This document shows, in pieces, positions 37,635-46,671 of a stretch of DNA of 64,000 nucleotides (positions within the stretch are counted from its first letter, which is position 1; each line of letters opens with the position of its first letter). The DNA lies in assembly GCF_004117075.1 (NCBI RefSeq), contig NZ_CP026721.1, forward strand, positions 1,736,001 through 1,800,000. Direction: 5' to 3'. A model generated the notes under the pieces. That model was not told the origin of the DNA. It ran no database searches and saw only the letters and a list, made by a program, of their open reading frames with translations. Position numbers and translations under genes: made by a program. The DNA comes from Fervidobacterium changbaicum. GTDB taxonomy: Bacteria; Thermotogota; Thermotogae; Thermotogales; Fervidobacteriaceae.

Positions 37635-39524
37635 ATGTTAGCTTTCAACGGTCGTTTCAGTGAGGACAGAACACTTATAGAAAGAATCAGAAAGATGAAT
37701 TACGATGATTTGTACAACTTCGCTGAAGAAATCAGGAAATACATGATAGATGTGACCTCCGTTAACGGGGGTCACTTAGCTTCGAATTTGGGTACTGTGG
37801 AGCTAACTCTTGCACTCTACAGGATCTTTGATCCTTACGAGGACTACATAATTTGGGATACAGGTCATCAGACCTACACCCATAAATTACTCACAGGTAG
37901 ATGGGATGCGTTCAAAACGCTCCGGACATTTGGTGGGATATCTGGTTTCACGAACATATTCGAATCGCCAGTGGACAGGTTTGGTGCAGGACATGTAGGC
38001 ACTTCAATAGCAGCGGCACTTGGTATTGAAAAAGCTCTGAAACTGCAGAATAAAAACGCCAACGTTGTAGTTGTCATAGGTGACGGGGCACTTACAAGTG
38101 GGCAAGCACTTGAAGCCCTGAACCAAATAAAGTCCCAGAATTCGAGGATAAAAATCATCCTCAACAGCAACGGAATGAGCATATCGAAAAACGTAGGTGG
38201 CTTGTCACAGCTACTTGAAGCTTTAAGAACGAGTAAAATATACGTGAGTATAAAAGAAAAGCTCAAAAAAGGGCTCAACGAGGCGGTTGAGTTCGAACTG
38301 AAGAAGATAAGGGAAGCACTGAAGGTTGCACTCATAGGCGACGACTTTTTCGAATCACTCGGTGTAAAGCACTTTGGTCCCATCGATGGACACGATTTAA
38401 AATCGCTCGAAGAAGCATTAAAACAGGTGAAAGATTACCCCTATCCGACTGTACTTTCTGTATTTACGATAAAAGGCAAAGGTTACCATTACTCCGAACA
38501 AAATCCAACGAAATACCACGGTGTGGATAAATTTGATCCCGATTCTGGCACATTCGAAAAGCCGGAAGGGGCGTATTCGTACAGCGAAGTTTTTGGCACG
38601 ACGCTGATGAAAATAGCCTTAGAAGATGATAAGGTTGTTGCACTAACAGCCGCCATGCCAGATGGAACAGGGTTAAGCAAATTTGCTAAACAATTTCCGG
38701 AACGATTCGTTGACTTAGGGATAACCGAACAATCTGTAGTAACCTACGCAGGTGGTTTGGCTGCTATGGGCTTCAAGCCTGTTGTAGCTATATATTCGAC
38801 GTTTCTACAAAGAGCGTACGACCAGATCATTCATGACATCGCGCTACAGGATTTGGACGTGGTATTTGCAATTGACAGGGCTGGATTAGTTGGAACCGAT
38901 GGTCCAACACACCACGGCGTGTTTGATATAGCCTATTTAAAACCTATTCCAAACATCAAGGTATTGACACCTCTTGATGGGAAAGACCTTGCTTGTATGT
39001 TGTGGACTGTTTTAAAAGGAAAAGACAAATACAAAGGACCTATCGCTATAAGGTACCCTCGGGACGTGGAATTTGGCAAATTAGACGAAATTTATGGTAA
39101 AATAGAAATCAGAAGTCCATTCAAATGGGAAGTTCTCGTGGAAGGTAAAGAGGTGGCCTTGCTGGCAGTTGGCGTTCTTGCCAAAAAATATACAGATATG
39201 GCAAAAACAAACGGTTGGACGTTGATTGGGGTAAGAAGTGTAAAACCTATGGACAAAGATATGCTTGAAAGGACTTTTCAAAGTCATAAATACATTTTTA
39301 CCATAGAGGAAGGTACGGTACTTGGAGGATTTGGAGAGACTATTGCTTTTGAATACCTGCAGAAGTATTCAGACAAGTACGAGTGCCAAGTTGAAATCAT
39401 TGGAATACAAGACGAATTCATCCCTCACGGAACGCGCGAAGAACTCATAAGATACGTGGGACTTGACAGCGACAATGTAGAGCAAAGAATTAAAAAAACA
39501 GTTTCGAAAGGAGTGAGATTATGA
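37635..39524 (+). CDS. dxs: 1-deoxy-D-xylulose-5-phosphate synthase
   Basis: 629 residues, thiamine diphosphate enzyme. It condenses pyruvate and glyceraldehyde-3-phosphate in the first step of the MEP isoprenoid pathway. The histidine of TGHQTYTHKLLTGR, the ThDP motif GDGALTSGQALEALN, NSNGMSISKNVGGLS and the pyrimidine-domain LGITEQSVVTYAGGLA are visible. The C-terminal transketolase domain ends with DEFIPHGTREEL. It shares four bases with the following gene. Other MEP and isoprenoid genes (ispF, uppS) lie downstream in the same run. Confidence 0.96.
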   Translation: MLAFNGRFSEDRTLIERIRKMNYDDLYNFAEEIRKYMIDVTSVNGGHLASNLGTVELTLALYRIFDPYEDYIIWDTGHQTYTHKLLTGRWDAFKTLRTFGGISGFTNIFESPVDRFGAGHVGTSIAAALGIEKALKLQNKNANVVVVIGDGALTSGQALEALNQIKSQNSRIKIILNSNGMSISKNVGGLSQLLEALRTSKIYVSIKEKLKKGLNEAVEFELKKIREALKVALIGDDFFESLGVKHFGPIDGHDLKSLEEALKQVKDYPYPTVLSVFTIKGKGYHYSEQNPTKYHGVDKFDPDSGTFEKPEGAYSYSEVFGTTLMKIALEDDKVVALTAAMPDGTGLSKFAKQFPERFVDLGITEQSVVTYAGGLAAMGFKPVVAIYSTFLQRAYDQIIHDIALQDLDVVFAIDRAGLVGTDGPTHHGVFDIAYLKPIPNIKVLTPLDGKDLACMLWTVLKGKDKYKGPIAIRYPRDVEFGKLDEIYGKIEIRSPFKWEVLVEGKEVALLAVGVLAKKYTDMAKTNGWTLIGVRSVKPMDKDMLERTFQSHKYIFTIEEGTVLGGFGETIAFEYLQKYSDKYECQVEIIGIQDEFIPHGTREELIRYVGLDSDNVEQRIKKTVSKGVRL

Positions 39525-39850
39525 AATTCCCAACAGAATACGGGGAAGTTGAAATCACAGTAAATGCCATAAGGAAGCTTGTGTACCTTGCGGTCCTCGA
39601 AACCTACGGACCAATAAGTATAGGTTCTGACAACTGGTTTTCAAGGTGGTTCTCATCTGAAGAAGGCAAGATAAAAGTTGAAGAGGACGAATATGGCCAT
39701 CTGAAAATCGACATATTTGTCGAGGTGGAATTCGGTACAAAAGTCACAGAAGTTGCCAAAAACATCGAAGAAAACGTTGTTCACAAACTCAGTGCCTTTG
39801 CAAACTGCGAGAATCCTGAAGTTAACGTGCACGTCATAGGTGTGCGCTGA
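39521..39850 (+). CDS. Asp23/Gls24 family protein
   Basis: 109 residues, the usual size. It begins TEYGEVEITVNAIRKLVYLA and contains HLKIDIFVEVEFGTKVTEVAKNIEENV, the alternating strand-helix pattern of this family, which is linked to the envelope and to stress, and often sits beside fakA-like genes, as here. ATGA overlap with dxs and 14 bases to the next start. No enzymatic motif is known. Confidence 0.85.
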   Translation: MKFPTEYGEVEITVNAIRKLVYLAVLETYGPISIGSDNWFSRWFSSEEGKIKVEEDEYGHLKIDIFVEVEFGTKVTEVAKNIEENVVHKLSAFANCENPEVNVHVIGVR

Positions 39851-39864
39851 AATGGGGTGGTAAC

Positions 39865-41481
39865 TTGTTGACAACAATAAATGGGACGGATATGAAAGGC
39901 ATCTTCATGAAGGGTGCCGAAAATTTGCTTGCACACAGAGACGAAATAAACGCTTTAAACGTCTTCCCGGTTCCTGACGGTGATACGGGCTCAAACATGA
40001 GCTCAACGATGCTTGAAGCCTGCAAATACCTTGAAAACCTCACCGATGAAAAATTGAGCAACGTGCTCGATGCGATAAAACGGGGCACGCTAATGGGGGC
40101 AAGGGGGAACTCTGGCGTTATCCTTTCTCAAATATTCAGAGGTTTTTGCGATACCTTGATGAAAAAGAGCAAACTTACGGTTGCTGACTTTGTCAAAGGC
40201 ATAAAAGGAGCGAAAGAGACCGCTTACAAAGCGGTGTTAAGACCTGTTGAGGGAACCATCCTTACGGTTGTGCGGGTCCTTGATGAGCATTCCAAAGAAC
40301 TTTCAAATCTTGAAAGCTTTGAAGCACTCTTTGAGAAAATGGAAGAAATTGCGCTCGATACAGTGAAAAAGACGCCTTCTTTGTTGCCAAAGTTGAAAGA
40401 AGCGAACGTTGTTGATGCCGGAGCGAAGGGTTTGTACTACATCATCCAGGGATTCAAAATGTACGTACTCGGTGATACGACAATAAACCTCCAAGGTGTC
40501 GAAACGAGACCTTCCGAAGAAATTACAATAGCTTACGAAGAGCTGAAGTACCAGTACTGTACCGAATTGATTGTCAGAGCGAGGAAACCGATAACTAACG
40601 GTACGCAAAAACAGCTGGAGAATTACCTCAACTCTATGGGAGATTCAGTTGTATTCTTTGTTCAAGACGACATAATAAAACTTCACGTACACACGAACAA
40701 CCCAGGTCAGGTAATCGAGGAATTCTTAAAACACGGGGAATTGCTCAAGGTCAAAATCGACAACATGAAAGAACAGCATGAACATGTTGTTGGTGAGCAG
40801 TACGCAAAAAAAGAAAGAAAAAAGATAGCCTACGTTGCGGTCTCACCTGGCGATGGAATCTCTAAAGTGCTTAGAGACCTTGGCGTAGATGAAATCGTCT
40901 CAGGCGGCCAATCGATGAACCCGAGTATGGCCGATATACTCGATGCTGTAAGACGCGCGAACGCTGAGAACGTCATCGTCTTCCCAAATAACTCGAATAT
41001 CATACTAGCTGCTGAACAAGCTGCGAAAGTAGCAGAGCAGGAAGGATTAAAGGTGCATGTTGTAAAAACAATAAATGTTCAGCAGAGCGTTGCAGCAATG
41101 ATCTACAGGATGGGCGAGGAAATTGACGAGATACTAAAGAGTATAGAAGAAACCATAAAAAATACAATTGCCATATCGATTACCGTCGCCGTGAGGGATT
41201 CAAAGTACGCAGGCGAAAAGATCAAGAAAGACGAGTACCTTGGTTTCTTGAACAAAGAACTCGTATCGCACCACAAGAACTTAGTGAACGTACTTGATAA
41301 ACTATACCAAAAATGTAAACTCGAAGAACGTGAAATTCTAACCGTCTTCGTAGGTTCGAGTGCAACTCCAATCGAACAGAATATCGTTGAAAAATACACC
41401 AAGAAAAAATACCCAAACGTCCAAATAGAGTTCATAGAGGGAGGTCAACCGCATTACCCGTTCCTGATGATGGTTGAGTGA
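39865..41481 (+). CDS. fakA: DAK2-domain fatty acid kinase FakA-like protein (YloV)
   Basis: 538 residues. The N-terminal DhaL/DAK2 ATP-binding domain contains LNVFPVPDGDTGSNMSSTM, with the conserved aspartates that hold Mg-ATP, and GARGNSGVILSQIFRGF. The middle and C-terminal parts (VVDAGAKGLYYIIQGF, then SGGQSMNPSMADILDAV) match the FakA family. FakA phosphorylates fatty acids held by a separate DegV-type FakB, none of which is seen here. The start is TTG at 39865 or 39868 after GGGGTGG. Confidence 0.9.
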   Translation: MLTTINGTDMKGIFMKGAENLLAHRDEINALNVFPVPDGDTGSNMSSTMLEACKYLENLTDEKLSNVLDAIKRGTLMGARGNSGVILSQIFRGFCDTLMKKSKLTVADFVKGIKGAKETAYKAVLRPVEGTILTVVRVLDEHSKELSNLESFEALFEKMEEIALDTVKKTPSLLPKLKEANVVDAGAKGLYYIIQGFKMYVLGDTTINLQGVETRPSEEITIAYEELKYQYCTELIVRARKPITNGTQKQLENYLNSMGDSVVFFVQDDIIKLHVHTNNPGQVIEEFLKHGELLKVKIDNMKEQHEHVVGEQYAKKERKKIAYVAVSPGDGISKVLRDLGVDEIVSGGQSMNPSMADILDAVRRANAENVIVFPNNSNIILAAEQAAKVAEQEGLKVHVVKTINVQQSVAAMIYRMGEEIDEILKSIEETIKNTIAISITVAVRDSKYAGEKIKKDEYLGFLNKELVSHHKNLVNVLDKLYQKCKLEEREILTVFVGSSATPIEQNIVEKYTKKKYPNVQIEFIEGGQPHYPFLMMVE

Positions 41482-41520
41482 ATTTGGTGATTAGGCGATG
41501 GTCGATAAGAGGTGGAAAAC

Positions 41521-41970
41521 GTGAGAGAAGTGATGACAGTTACAAGCGTTGATGAGAATTACATATACGTTTCATTGTCTGTAGATCCCGGTACATGTGC
41601 TTCATGTGCGCTGAGTGGTGCTTGTTCTATCAAAAGCGAAAGTGCAAAAAAGGGCGTCTTTAAGATTTCAAAAAAGAACATAAATGAAAACCTGCTCCCT
41701 GTAATGCCTGGCGATATCGTTGTTGTCGATTTCAAATACAACACGGCAATTCTATCCATGATAGTTTACGGAATCCCACTAACAGGATTCATATTCGGAG
41801 CACTGATTGGATATCTATTGAAACTTTCCGACATTCTTTCATTCGTGCTAGCTTTAGTGTTCGCTGGTATTGGAACCGTAATAACGAGGTTGTATGACAA
41901 AAAGTATAAAATAGAAATCGTCGATGTAAAGAGGAACACGTCAGGTATAAACCTCGGTCATATTTCTTGA
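41521..41970 (+). CDS. SoxR-reducing/RseC family membrane protein
   Basis: 149 residues. The N-terminal soluble domain carries CASCALSGAC, a C-x2-C-x5-C pattern that may bind an iron-sulfur cluster, and PGDIVVVDFKYNTAI. Two membrane helices follow (about 77-97 and 103-122). RseC/RsxC-type proteins are tied to redox control near electron transport complexes, but no rnf or rsx genes are next to it. GTG at 41521 is chosen because AGAGGTGG lies six bases before it; the GTG at 41512 would be within that site. Confidence 0.8.
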   Translation: MREVMTVTSVDENYIYVSLSVDPGTCASCALSGACSIKSESAKKGVFKISKKNINENLLPVMPGDIVVVDFKYNTAILSMIVYGIPLTGFIFGALIGYLLKLSDILSFVLALVFAGIGTVITRLYDKKYKIEIVDVKRNTSGINLGHIS

Positions 41971-42012
41971 CATGATCTTTATTGAGCTTTTTTGGCGATG
42001 GGGGGAATAGAA

Positions 42013-42798
42013 ATGGTATACCACTTCAAAAAGGGGTCCGGTAATAACGGGTGGGTCGTTATAGTACACGGTCTTGGTGAGCACATTGGAAGATATGAAA
42101 GGCTCATTCAATTGCTTGCAGAGAACGATTATGGAGTCATAGGATTTGACTTGCCAGGCCATGGTAAAAGTTCAGGCAAACGCGGTCACACATCCATCGA
42201 AGAGGTCATAGACTTGATCGATGAAGTCACGAAGTCTGTTAATTCTTTTGTACTCTTTGGTCATAGCCTTGGTGGACTTATCGCCGTGCGTTACACAGAG
42301 GAAAGACCTACGAAAGTCTCAAAACTCATCGTTTCATCGCCAGCGCTTTACCTTGAGCCGAAACCGAATCAGGTGATGATGTTAAAGTTGTTCTCGTTCT
42401 TGGCACCTTCGATGACGGTGAAGAACGGAATTGATCCCAATTTACTTTCCAGAAACAAAGATGCTGTTCACAAATACATTACGGATCCCCTTGTCCACGA
42501 CAGAATATCCATTAGGCTTGGCAAAAGTATGTTGCAAAACGTTCAATTAGCCCATGAGCGTGCTTCGAGGATCAAGTGCCCTGTGGCCATACTGGTAGGC
42601 ACCGACGATAAAGTAACGCCACCGCACGGTGCACGCAACTTCTACGAGCAGCTTGATACAAAAAAAGCGATTGAAGAATTCGAAGGGGGCTACCACGAAC
42701 TCTTTGAGGACCCCGAGTACGGGGAGCAATTCCACAAAAGAATCTTATATTACATAAAAGATTGGGAGAGCAAATTGGAAAAGGAAGAACCAGTTTAA
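42013..42798 (+). CDS. Alpha/beta hydrolase, monoacylglycerol-lipase/lysophospholipase type
   Basis: 261 residues, serine hydrolase. The nucleophile elbow is FGHSLGG, the oxyanion and cap region reads VIVHGLGEHIGRYERL, and the acid and base of the triad are in VGTDDKVTPPHGA and GGYHELFEDPE. DLPGHGKSSGKRGH is typical of the lysophospholipase (PldB-like) group. No signal peptide, so it is cytoplasmic. The ATG at 42013 follows GGGGGGA by six bases. It probably hydrolyses monoacylglycerols or lysophospholipids. Confidence 0.9.
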   Translation: MVYHFKKGSGNNGWVVIVHGLGEHIGRYERLIQLLAENDYGVIGFDLPGHGKSSGKRGHTSIEEVIDLIDEVTKSVNSFVLFGHSLGGLIAVRYTEERPTKVSKLIVSSPALYLEPKPNQVMMLKLFSFLAPSMTVKNGIDPNLLSRNKDAVHKYITDPLVHDRISIRLGKSMLQNVQLAHERASRIKCPVAILVGTDDKVTPPHGARNFYEQLDTKKAIEEFEGGYHELFEDPEYGEQFHKRILYYIKDWESKLEKEEPV

Positions 42799-42816
42799 AC
42801 CGAAAGGATGAGGTAA

Positions 42817-43350
42817 ATGGGAGCTTACAAAACAAGATTCGGTGAGCTAGAAATAAAAGACGATGAAGTGATAAACTTTCCGAACGGAATTCCCGGTTTT
42901 GAGCAGCTTAGAAGATTCATAATCTTGAACACTCCGGAAACACAGCCTATCCAGTGGCTTGTGAGTCTGGAGGATGAGAACGTAGCGTTCCCACTGATAG
43001 ATCCCTGGCTCGTTATGGAAAGTTACGAAGTGGACCTATCTAAACAGGATCTTGATCTGCTCCAAGTTGAAGATCCATCGGACTTGGTTGTATGGAGCAT
43101 AGTTACTATCCCCATCGGTAAACCTGAGGAAGCCACTGTGAATTTGAAAGCTCCCGTTGTGGTAAACGTAAAAAAGGGGATAGGGGTTCAAGTCATACTC
43201 GAAAAATACGAACTGAAACATCCGATAACCAAGTCAAAAACAACAGAAAATCAAACAAACGATGACGCGACTTCTTTACAGAACGTTCAAGAAGTCAAAG
43301 AAGTTGCAGATGAAGAAAAGGTGCATGAAAGAAAAGAGAGTGGTGCTTGA
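42817..43350 (+). CDS. fliW: Flagellar assembly factor FliW
   Basis: 177 residues. The core carries [20 protein letters not shown], then [10 protein letters not shown] and [13 protein letters not shown]. FliW binds CsrA and frees flagellin translation, linking secretion to synthesis. The last 45 residues are a charged tail not present in most FliW proteins. The stop overlaps the csrA start as TGATG, the usual fliW-csrA pairing, far from the main flagellar operon. Confidence 0.94.
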   Translation: MGAYKTRFGELEIKDDEVINFPNGIPGFEQLRRFIILNTPETQPIQWLVSLEDENVAFPLIDPWLVMESYEVDLSKQDLDLLQVEDPSDLVVWSIVTIPIGKPEEATVNLKAPVVVNVKKGIGVQVILEKYELKHPITKSKTTENQTNDDATSLQNVQEVKEVADEEKVHERKESGA

Positions 43351-43595
43351 TGTTGGTATTATCGAGAAAAGTTGGGGAAAGCATAATAATAGGTGATAAC
43401 ATACAAGTGAAAGTGTTGAAAGTCGAAGGTGGTGCGGTTAAGATTGGGATAATTGCACCAGCGAACGTGAGGATCTACCGCGAAGAAATTTACAAAACAA
43501 TAGCCCAGAGCAACAAAATGGCTACCAATGCTGCATTTCAATTAGACAACGTACTTAAACTGAAGGAGGTTATCGGCGGTGATAAAGATAGATGA
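43350..43595 (+). CDS. csrA: Carbon storage regulator CsrA
   Basis: 81 residues. Begins [18 protein letters not shown] and contains [22 protein letters not shown], the RNA-binding strand and key arginine of the family. It binds GGA loops near ribosome-binding sites and represses flagellin translation, and is antagonised by FliW encoded just before it. The ATG at 43350 shares one base with the fliW stop. It overlaps gatC by 17 bases. Confidence 0.96.
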   Translation: MLVLSRKVGESIIIGDNIQVKVLKVEGGAVKIGIIAPANVRIYREEIYKTIAQSNKMATNAAFQLDNVLKLKEVIGGDKDR

Positions 43596-43863
43596 TAAAC
43601 TCATCGAACACCTTTCAAAACTTTCGCGCCTGACATTTGACGAATCGGAAAAATTAAAATCGGACTTACAGAAGATTATAGACTATTTCGAGATCTTGTC
43701 CGAAGTTGATACAGAAAGTATCGAACCGATGTACACGCCTATCGAAGAGCCTTGCAAACTCAGGGAAACAGGACCGCGAGTGAACGAAAATGTTGAAGGC
43801 ATTATTGAGAACTTTCCTGAAAAAGAAGGAAGACTCATCAAAGTTCCAAGCATCTACGGATGA
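43579..43863 (+). CDS. gatC: Glutamyl-tRNA(Gln) amidotransferase subunit C
   Basis: 94 residues. [38 protein letters not shown] and [20 protein letters not shown] are the family pattern. GatC stabilises GatAB, which converts Glu-tRNA(Gln) (and often Asp-tRNA(Asn)) to the amide form. gatA and gatB are not in this window. The start is GTG at 43579 after AAGGAGG, inside csrA. Its 3' end overlaps yraN by 74 bases. Confidence 0.92.
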   Translation: MIKIDDKLIEHLSKLSRLTFDESEKLKSDLQKIIDYFEILSEVDTESIEPMYTPIEEPCKLRETGPRVNENVEGIIENFPEKEGRLIKVPSIYG

Positions 43864-44218
43864 TGCAAAGAACAACCAGAAAAGTTGGAAGATAGCTGAG
43901 CAAATCGCGGCTGAGTATCTAAAGCGCAAAGGTTATAAAATAATCGAAAGAAACTACCGCACCCCTTACGGGGAAATAGATATAATTGCAAAGCTTGGCT
44001 CATCGTTCGTATTTGTTGAAGTAAAATCGGGCACGGGGTTTCGCATAAACCCTTCAGAGCGTGTTGACAAAATAAAGTACGAAAAAATATACCGCAGTGC
44101 CGAGTACTATCTGAAAGGGAAGCGATACACAAGAGCGCAGATAGATGTTGTTGAAGTTATAGATAACGGAGTAATAGAAATAAAGCATTACAAAAACGTA
44201 GGGTGGGATTTTGCATGA
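43790..44218 (+). CDS. yraN: UPF0102 (YraN) family endonuclease-like protein
   Basis: About 142 residues. The conserved core GEQ/AEYLKRKGYKIIERNYRTPYGEIDII, then FVFVEVKSGTGFRINP, has the predicted PD-(D/E)xK-like nuclease motif (EID..., EVKS). The first 30 residues encoded from ATG 43790 overlap gatC and have no counterpart in the family, so the true start may lie nearer 43860, but I see no in-frame start codon with a good site there. The function in vivo is unsettled; a role in DNA processing has been suggested. ATGA overlap with smpB. Confidence 0.85.
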   Translation: MLKALLRTFLKKKEDSSKFQASTDDAKNNQKSWKIAEQIAAEYLKRKGYKIIERNYRTPYGEIDIIAKLGSSFVFVEVKSGTGFRINPSERVDKIKYEKIYRSAEYYLKGKRYTRAQIDVVEVIDNGVIEIKHYKNVGWDFA

Positions 44219-44658
44219 AGATAATAGCAACCAACAAAAAGGCATATACAGATTACATCATAGATGAAACGTACGAAGCGGGCATAGTCCTTGTAGGGAC
44301 GGAGGTAAAGTCCCTTAGAGAGCACGGTGCAAGCTTCAAAGACTCGTTTTGCAGGATAAAAGATGGGGAGATCTACCTGTTGAACTTGCACATACCGCCT
44401 TATCGATACGGTAACATCTACAACCACGACCCAGAAAGGCCAAGGAAATTACTTTTGCATAGAAAACAGATAGACAGAATCTGGGGAAAAATCCGTCAAG
44501 AAGGGTACACGGTCGTTCCAACAAAGATTTACTTCAACGACCGTGGGATCGTCAAAGTTGAGATAGCAGTTGCGAAAGGTAAAAAGAGCCACGATAAACG
44601 CGAGGAGATAAAGAAGAAGGAAATCGATAGAAGGATAAAGGAATACTTGAAAAGGTAA
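44215..44658 (+). CDS. smpB: SsrA-binding protein SmpB
   Basis: 147 residues, usual length. It binds tmRNA and helps rescue stalled ribosomes. Conserved parts are IIATNKKAYTDYII, GTEVKSLREHGASFKDSFC, HIPPYRYGNIYNHDPERPRK and the basic tail with IDRRIKEYLKR. The ATG at 44215 shares bases with the yraN stop, with GGGTGGGA upstream. The tmRNA gene itself is not in this window. Confidence 0.96.
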   Translation: MKIIATNKKAYTDYIIDETYEAGIVLVGTEVKSLREHGASFKDSFCRIKDGEIYLLNLHIPPYRYGNIYNHDPERPRKLLLHRKQIDRIWGKIRQEGYTVVPTKIYFNDRGIVKVEIAVAKGKKSHDKREEIKKKEIDRRIKEYLKR

Positions 44659-44687
44659 TACCAAAAATACGAAAAGGAGTGAGAGAT

Positions 44688-45437
44688 ATGGATATAACAA
44701 AAGCTGTTTTGGAAAAACTTGAAGAGTTCAAGAAAAACTACAAACCTGAGACGGTTGAGATAGATTTGAAAAAGATATCGCTAAATGAGTACATCGACCA
44801 CACAAACCTAAAACCTACCGCTACAACGTCTGAAATAGAATTGCTCTGCAAAGAAGCTATAGACTACAAATTTAAAGGCGTTTGCGTCAATCCCTCCTTT
44901 GTCCCATTTGTTGTGCAGAAGCTCAAGGGTAGTTCGGTTCTAACCGTAACCGTTATAGGTTTCCCCCTGGGAGCTACGAGTACATACTCCAAGGTGGAAG
45001 AAACGAAATGGGCTGTGGAAAACGGGGCACAGGAAGTGGACATGGTGATACACATAGGTAAACTCAAAGAGGGTGACTACGAATACGTGTACAACGACAT
45101 AAAATCCGTTGTTGAGGCAGCAAAGGTGCCCGTTAAAGTCATTATCGAAACGTGCTTTTTAACGGATGAAGAAAAAGTCGCTGCTTGCGTACTCTCCAAA
45201 CTTGCAGGGGCGACTTTCGTGAAGACATCTACGGGTTTTGGTACCGGCGGTGCCAAATTCGAAGACGTTCAGCTCATGCGTTGGGCAGTTGACGGAGAGA
45301 TTCAAGTCAAAGCTTCTGGCGGTGTGCGAACCTACGAAGATGCTATCAAAATGCTTTCGGCAGGTGCAACAAGAATTGGGACAAGCTCAGGAGTAGCGAT
45401 AGTAACGAACAAGGCAACTGGACAAGGGGGATATTGA
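44688..45437 (+). CDS. deoC: Deoxyribose-phosphate aldolase
   Basis: 249 residues, class I aldolase. It cleaves 2-deoxyribose-5-phosphate to acetaldehyde and glyceraldehyde-3-phosphate. The Schiff-base lysine is in FVKTSTGFGTGGA, and the proton-relay region is VKASGGVRTYEDA. EYIDHTNLKPTATTSEI opens the barrel. The N-terminal 30 residues are extra. The ATG at 44688 is chosen over the GTG at 44679 because AAGGAGTGAG lies just before it. Confidence 0.96.
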   Translation: MDITKAVLEKLEEFKKNYKPETVEIDLKKISLNEYIDHTNLKPTATTSEIELLCKEAIDYKFKGVCVNPSFVPFVVQKLKGSSVLTVTVIGFPLGATSTYSKVEETKWAVENGAQEVDMVIHIGKLKEGDYEYVYNDIKSVVEAAKVPVKVIIETCFLTDEEKVAACVLSKLAGATFVKTSTGFGTGGAKFEDVQLMRWAVDGEIQVKASGGVRTYEDAIKMLSAGATRIGTSSGVAIVTNKATGQGGY

Positions 45438-45514
45438 TAGCCGAGATAGGTGTTTAGGTGTTTTTTGGTCTTTTCGTATGTTGGTCTGGTGTGACCGATT
45501 TTGGGGGTGAGCCT

Positions 45515-46630
45515 ATGAAAGTATTGGGGTTAATCTTAGCTGGCGGAAAGAGTGAGGCTTTGGGAAAACTGGTGTACAAGAGGGCAAGTGCGGCAGTCCC
45601 TGTTTTTGGAAAATACCGTGCGATAGATTTCACGTTAAGCAATATGGTGAATTCAGGTATATACAAAGTAGGAGTTCTAACACAGTACAACCCGAGGAGC
45701 TTGATGGACCACCTGGGTTCTGGAAAAGAGTGGGACCTCGACAGAAAACACGGAGGTCTTTACATACTCCAACCGTACATAGGCATGACGGGAGAATACT
45801 GGTACAGAGGTACGGCGGATGCGATCTTCCAAAACACAACGATGCTCCGAAGAGGCGATGAAGATTACGTTCTGATAGGTTCAGGCGACCACATATACAA
45901 AATGCTTTACAACGACATGTTCAGTTACCACTTTGCGAAAGGTGCGGATATCACACTCTTAGTAAAAGAACTGGATGATACATACGATATAACCCAGTAT
46001 GGAACGGTTGTAACAGAACCTGACGGTAGGATTGTGGAAATAAAAGAGAAAGTTCAAAATCCACCAACTAAAAAAGCCTTCCTGGGTGTGTACTTTATCA
46101 ACAAGTACCTGTTGATGGAATTACTCTATGATGCAGTCCCGGCAGGGAAGTATGACTTGCTCCTCGATGTTGTTATACCAAACCTTTCAAAACTGCGAGT
46201 CTACGCGTACGAATTCAACGGCTACTGGAGGAACGTAAAAAAAGGCATAAATGAATATTACAAGATGAACATGGAGGTTCTGAACAGCCGAGCACTGCGC
46301 GAGGAACTTTTCGTAAAATATGGAAAAGTTTACACAAAACTGAAAGACTATCCACCTGCCAAGTACACGAATACAGCAAAAGTAAGTAACTCAATGATAG
46401 CCGATGGTTGCATCATTTCGGGTAACGTTAAGAACTCCGTACTCTTCAGAGGAGTTGTTGTAAAGGCTGGCGCAAGGGTTGAGAATTCCATCGTGATGCA
46501 AGACACAGTGATTGAAGAGGGTGCGGTTGTTAAAAACGCGATAATAGACAAGAACTGTGTTATTAGAGCAGAACAGATGCTTGTTGGCGACTTTGAACCT
46601 GTTGTGCTTGAAAAGTGGATGGTTGTTTAG
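45515..46630 (+). CDS. glgD: Glucose-1-phosphate adenylyltransferase regulatory subunit GlgD
   Basis: 371 residues. It has the nucleotidyltransferase fold of ADP-glucose pyrophosphorylase, but the catalytic loop GGxGTRLxPLT is replaced by GGKSEALGKLVYKRAS, so it is probably regulatory. FTLSNMVNSGIYKVGVLTQY, IGSGDHIYKM and a left-handed beta-helix end (SVLFRGVVVKAGARVENS, then IVMQDTVIEEGAVV) are retained. GGGGGTGAG precedes the ATG at 45515. It lies 41 bases upstream of glgC, matching the Bacillus-type GlgC-GlgD heterotetramer. Confidence 0.9.
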   Translation: MKVLGLILAGGKSEALGKLVYKRASAAVPVFGKYRAIDFTLSNMVNSGIYKVGVLTQYNPRSLMDHLGSGKEWDLDRKHGGLYILQPYIGMTGEYWYRGTADAIFQNTTMLRRGDEDYVLIGSGDHIYKMLYNDMFSYHFAKGADITLLVKELDDTYDITQYGTVVTEPDGRIVEIKEKVQNPPTKKAFLGVYFINKYLLMELLYDAVPAGKYDLLLDVVIPNLSKLRVYAYEFNGYWRNVKKGINEYYKMNMEVLNSRALREELFVKYGKVYTKLKDYPPAKYTNTAKVSNSMIADGCIISGNVKNSVLFRGVVVKAGARVENSIVMQDTVIEEGAVVKNAIIDKNCVIRAEQMLVGDFEPVVLEKWMVV

Positions 46631-46671
46631 TGCGGCGTAGCGTTTTAACTGTCTAATTTGGGGGTGTGCGT

